DNA of 7,570 nt from contig CP070830.1 in the NCBI GenBank assembly GCA_020344865.1, positions 1,937,229-1,944,798 of the forward strand. The letters run 5' to 3'. The first letter of the stretch is position 1; the number at the start of each line of letters is the position of its first letter. The notes under the pieces were generated by a model. That model was not told the origin of the DNA and made no database searches. It saw nothing but the letters and a program-made list of their open reading frames with translations. Source of the stretch: Planctomycetota bacterium. Lineage in GTDB: Bacteria; Planctomycetota; Phycisphaerae; Sedimentisphaerales; Anaerobacaceae. Positions 5,481-7,570 of the stretch are shown here, piece by piece. Position numbers and translations under genes: made by a program.

Positions 5481-7268
5481 ATGGATAGAACGTCGAGCAA
5501 ATATCACTCGCTCTTTATATGCGTGGTGGTGGCTTTGGCCACTATTATGGCATATGAGCCTCTACGTCATAACGACTTCGTAGACTACGACGACGATATG
5601 TACGTGACCGAAAACCCGCATGTCAAGAAAGGGATAACCGGCGAGTCAATTTCGTGGGCCTTTACAACGGGACATGCCTATAATTGGCATCCATTGACCT
5701 GGCTGAGTCATATGCTGGACTGTCAGCTATTCGGGACCCGCCCCGGCTGGCATCACCTTACCAATCTGCTGCTGCATGTAATAAACAGCCTGCTGCTCTT
5801 TGGTGTTCTTAAACGGATGACCGGCGCAATTTGGAAAAGCGGCTTTGTGGCTACTTTGTTTGCGCTTCATCCGCTGCACGTTGAGTCAGTGGCGTGGGTA
5901 GCCGAGCGCAAGGACGTTTTAAGTACCTTGTTCTGGCTGCTGACAATGGCTGCATATGTATGGTATGTCAGACGCCCGGGTTTAAGCCGATATTTGGTGA
6001 CATTGCTGTTTTTTTCACTGGGGCTTATGGCCAAACCCATGCTGGTGACTCTGCCGTTTGTGCTGCTGCTACTGGACTATTGGCCACTCGGCCGTTTCCA
6101 GCTTGAGCACACAGCCAAAGAGTTCGGGAAAGAAAAACGCAAATCTGCAAACAACAGCTGTCAATGGCGGGCACCCTATCGATTAATCTGGGAGAAGGTT
6201 CCGTTTATTGGCCTCGCCGGAATATCGAGCATTATAACATTTGTTGTTCAGCGAAGCGGCGGCGCGGTCGTGCGGGCCGGGATGTTGTCTCTGGATGTGC
6301 GCGTAGCCAACGCGATGATTTCTTACCTGCGGTATATAAAGAAGATGATATATCCGAGCGGGCTGGCGGCGTTCTATCCTTACCACAGCCTGTCATTATT
6401 ATTGGCAATTGCCTGCTTTGTGACACTGGTTTTAATTACGGTGGCAGTAATTTATTTGGGCCGGCGCAGGCGTTATCTTCCCGTCGGGTGGTTTTGGTAC
6501 GTCGGCACACTGGTTCCCGTCATCGGCATAGTCCAGGTGGGGTCCCAGTCGATGGCTGACCGCTATACTTACGTGCCGCTGATTGGCCTTTTCATAATCA
6601 TCGCCTGGGGCGCTTCTGACATTTTGGCCAAGTGGCGATATCAGAAGGTCGTGCTGGGCATTTGCTCAGCAACAGTACTAACCGGCCTTTTTATAAGCGC
6701 GCGGATGCAGGTGCGTCACTGGCGAGACAGCTTTACCCTTTTCGAACATACGCTCGCAGTTACCGAAGACAATTCGATTACGCACAACCATTACGGCGCC
6801 TTCCTTGTTGAGCAGGGACGGTTCGAGAAGGCCCTTGAGCAATTCGACCAAGCCCTGCGAATCAGTCCCGGATATCATGTGGCCCGGAAAAATAAGGGGG
6901 CAGCACTTATTGATATGGGCAGGTTTGATGAGGCTGTCGCCACATTTAACGAACTGCTGCGGGTTGCTCCTGATTGGCCGAACGCACACTACTGGTTAGG
7001 TGTGGCGTATGCTCGCAAGGGCACATATCAGCAGACTGTTGGACCTTTTAAGGAAGCTTTGCGTTTAAAGCCCGACTGGCCGGAGGCGTACAATGACCTG
7101 GCACTGGTATATCTGCTGCTGGGAAACTACGACCTTGCGATTGAGAATTACAAAGAGGCGCTGCGGCTCAGGCCGGATTATCCGCAGGCTATTAACAATC
7201 TGAAAATAGCGATTGTAAAACAGCGACAACTGAGCGAAACCCAAAAGATACGGGAAAAAACACCCTAA
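5481..7268 (+). CDS. TMTC-like membrane GT-C glycosyltransferase with 4-5 C-terminal TPRs (595 aa)
   Basis: This is a tandem paralogue of the preceding gene. I chose ATG 5481, one base after the upstream TAA, because it makes the protein collinear with its neighbour: D35/D37/D38 of DFVDYDDD, HPLHVESVAWVAERKD at 130-145 and MAKPMLVTLPFVLLLLDYW at 183-201 fall at identical residue numbers in both. The in-frame TTG at 5439 would lie inside the upstream gene. The next loop is longer here and charged, rich in Lys, Glu and Asn (residues 207-235), which moves GTLVPVIGIVQVGSQSMADR to 342-361. Four full TPRs occupy residues 434 to about 569, with a partial fifth (QAINNLKIAIVKQ) before a basic tail, so the TPR part is less than half that of the first copy. 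There is no Shine-Dalgarno sequence, so translation is probably coupled to the gene before it. Glycosyltransferase activity using a lipid-linked sugar is inferred from TMTC resemblance and the GT2 neighbour. Confidence 0.82.
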   Translation: MDRTSSKYHSLFICVVVALATIMAYEPLRHNDFVDYDDDMYVTENPHVKKGITGESISWAFTTGHAYNWHPLTWLSHMLDCQLFGTRPGWHHLTNLLLHVINSLLLFGVLKRMTGAIWKSGFVATLFALHPLHVESVAWVAERKDVLSTLFWLLTMAAYVWYVRRPGLSRYLVTLLFFSLGLMAKPMLVTLPFVLLLLDYWPLGRFQLEHTAKEFGKEKRKSANNSCQWRAPYRLIWEKVPFIGLAGISSIITFVVQRSGGAVVRAGMLSLDVRVANAMISYLRYIKKMIYPSGLAAFYPYHSLSLLLAIACFVTLVLITVAVIYLGRRRRYLPVGWFWYVGTLVPVIGIVQVGSQSMADRYTYVPLIGLFIIIAWGASDILAKWRYQKVVLGICSATVLTGLFISARMQVRHWRDSFTLFEHTLAVTEDNSITHNHYGAFLVEQGRFEKALEQFDQALRISPGYHVARKNKGAALIDMGRFDEAVATFNELLRVAPDWPNAHYWLGVAYARKGTYQQTVGPFKEALRLKPDWPEAYNDLALVYLLLGNYDLAIENYKEALRLRPDYPQAINNLKIAIVKQRQLSETQKIREKTP

Positions 7269-7297
7269 CACGAAACGCGCTCAATACCCTGCAAGGC

Positions 7298-7570
7298 CTA
7301 CCTGCGTCTTTTATCCATAAGCAGGATAATCTTTTTATATTTCTCGGCAGACAGAGCCTGCCTCAATATCTTGCGGATATCCTGCATAGGCGTTCGCTGG
7401 GTGGTGTGCGTGACGACAATATGCTCATTTTTGAGCTTTTCAATAAGCCTTGCGAATTCGTCGATGTGCATATGCCTGCCAGCTTCGGCCCTTTCGGTAT
7501 GCTCGGTTTCGTAGAAGGTACATTCGGCGATTAGAATCTTACTTTCGGCGATGTAGCTTAGCTGCGAGAA
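7298..7570 (-). CDS. RNase Z-like metallo-beta-lactamase-fold protein, C-terminal part (5' end outside window)
   Basis: On the minus strand an open frame enters at the window edge and ends at TAG (complement of 7298-7300), giving 90 residues. It reads ILIAECTFYETEHTERAEAG, then RHMHIDEFARLIEKL, then NEHIVVTHTTQRT, followed by a basic end DKRRR. The pattern of an LIAE(C)TF strand, H.H.DE, and (I/V)V.TH matches the last third of RNase Z-like beta-lactamase-fold hydrolases. There the His of the VVTH strand is a zinc ligand and the preceding acidic/His motif helps form the site. The HxHxDH motif near the N-terminus is not in the window, so tRNA 3' processing versus another phosphodiesterase or hydrolase role cannot be settled. 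The gene is convergent with the TMTC-like unit, with only 29 bases between stops and no clear hairpin terminator in between, so it belongs to a different transcript. Confidence 0.8.
   Translation of the reverse strand, partial: FSQLSYIAESKILIAECTFYETEHTERAEAGRHMHIDEFARLIEKLKNEHIVVTHTTQRTPMQDIRKILRQALSAEKYKKIILLMDKRRR

Noticed and set aside
7269..7297. Possible bidirectional terminator between the convergent genes.
   Set aside because: No stable hairpin or T-run is visible in these 29 bases.
1..7570. CRISPR arrays, tRNA/rRNA genes, insertion sequences, attachment sites.
   Set aside because: No short direct repeats with spacers, no tRNA-like cloverleaf, no transposase and no terminal inverted repeats were seen on either strand.

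Overview
The window reads as chromosomal DNA from a free-living bacterium of moderate GC, most likely from an environmental genome. A lineage near Planctomycetota (Phycisphaerae-like) is my best guess. It rests on the joint presence of a GH130 glycoside phosphorylase, a GT39-type membrane glycosyltransferase with an ERDEGEYAY motif, and paired integral-membrane/TPR proteins of a kind I associate with that phylum. None of these proves the taxon. Start codons mostly lack Shine-Dalgarno sequences. The genetic code looks standard: TGA, TAA and TAG all end genes at plausible places, and Trp is TGG.

Layout: (1) 1-359, the 3' end of a GH130 mannoside phosphorylase on the + strand. (2) 360-473, a 114-base gap with no convincing gene. 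(3) 474-2126, one GT-C (GT39/PMT_2-like) glycosyltransferase broken by a single in-frame TGA at 996-998, giving 174- and 372-residue pieces in the same frame. (4) 2127-2213, an AT-rich gap with a possible promoter. (5) 2214-2960, a GT2 glycosyltransferase of the dolichol/polyprenyl-phosphate mannose synthase type. (6) 2960-5479 and 5481-7268, two tandem paralogues with a multi-pass membrane domain followed by TPRs (about 11 repeats, then 4 plus a partial one), resembling eukaryotic TMTC O-mannosyltransferases. (7) 7298-7570, on the minus strand, the C-terminal end of an RNase Z-like metallo-beta-lactamase-fold protein, convergent with the block before it.

The last three + strand genes are essentially fused (1-base overlap, then a 1-base gap) and are probably one translationally coupled unit. 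A coherent but unproven reading is an envelope glycosylation module: the soluble GT2 charges a polyprenyl-phosphate with a sugar at the cytoplasmic face, and the GT-C membrane proteins move that sugar onto acceptors at the outer face, with the TPR domains recruiting the acceptor. The upstream GT39 would be a third GT-C enzyme, now interrupted. The most notable points are the TMTC-like pair next to a candidate donor synthase, and the lone in-frame TGA in an otherwise intact GT39 gene.
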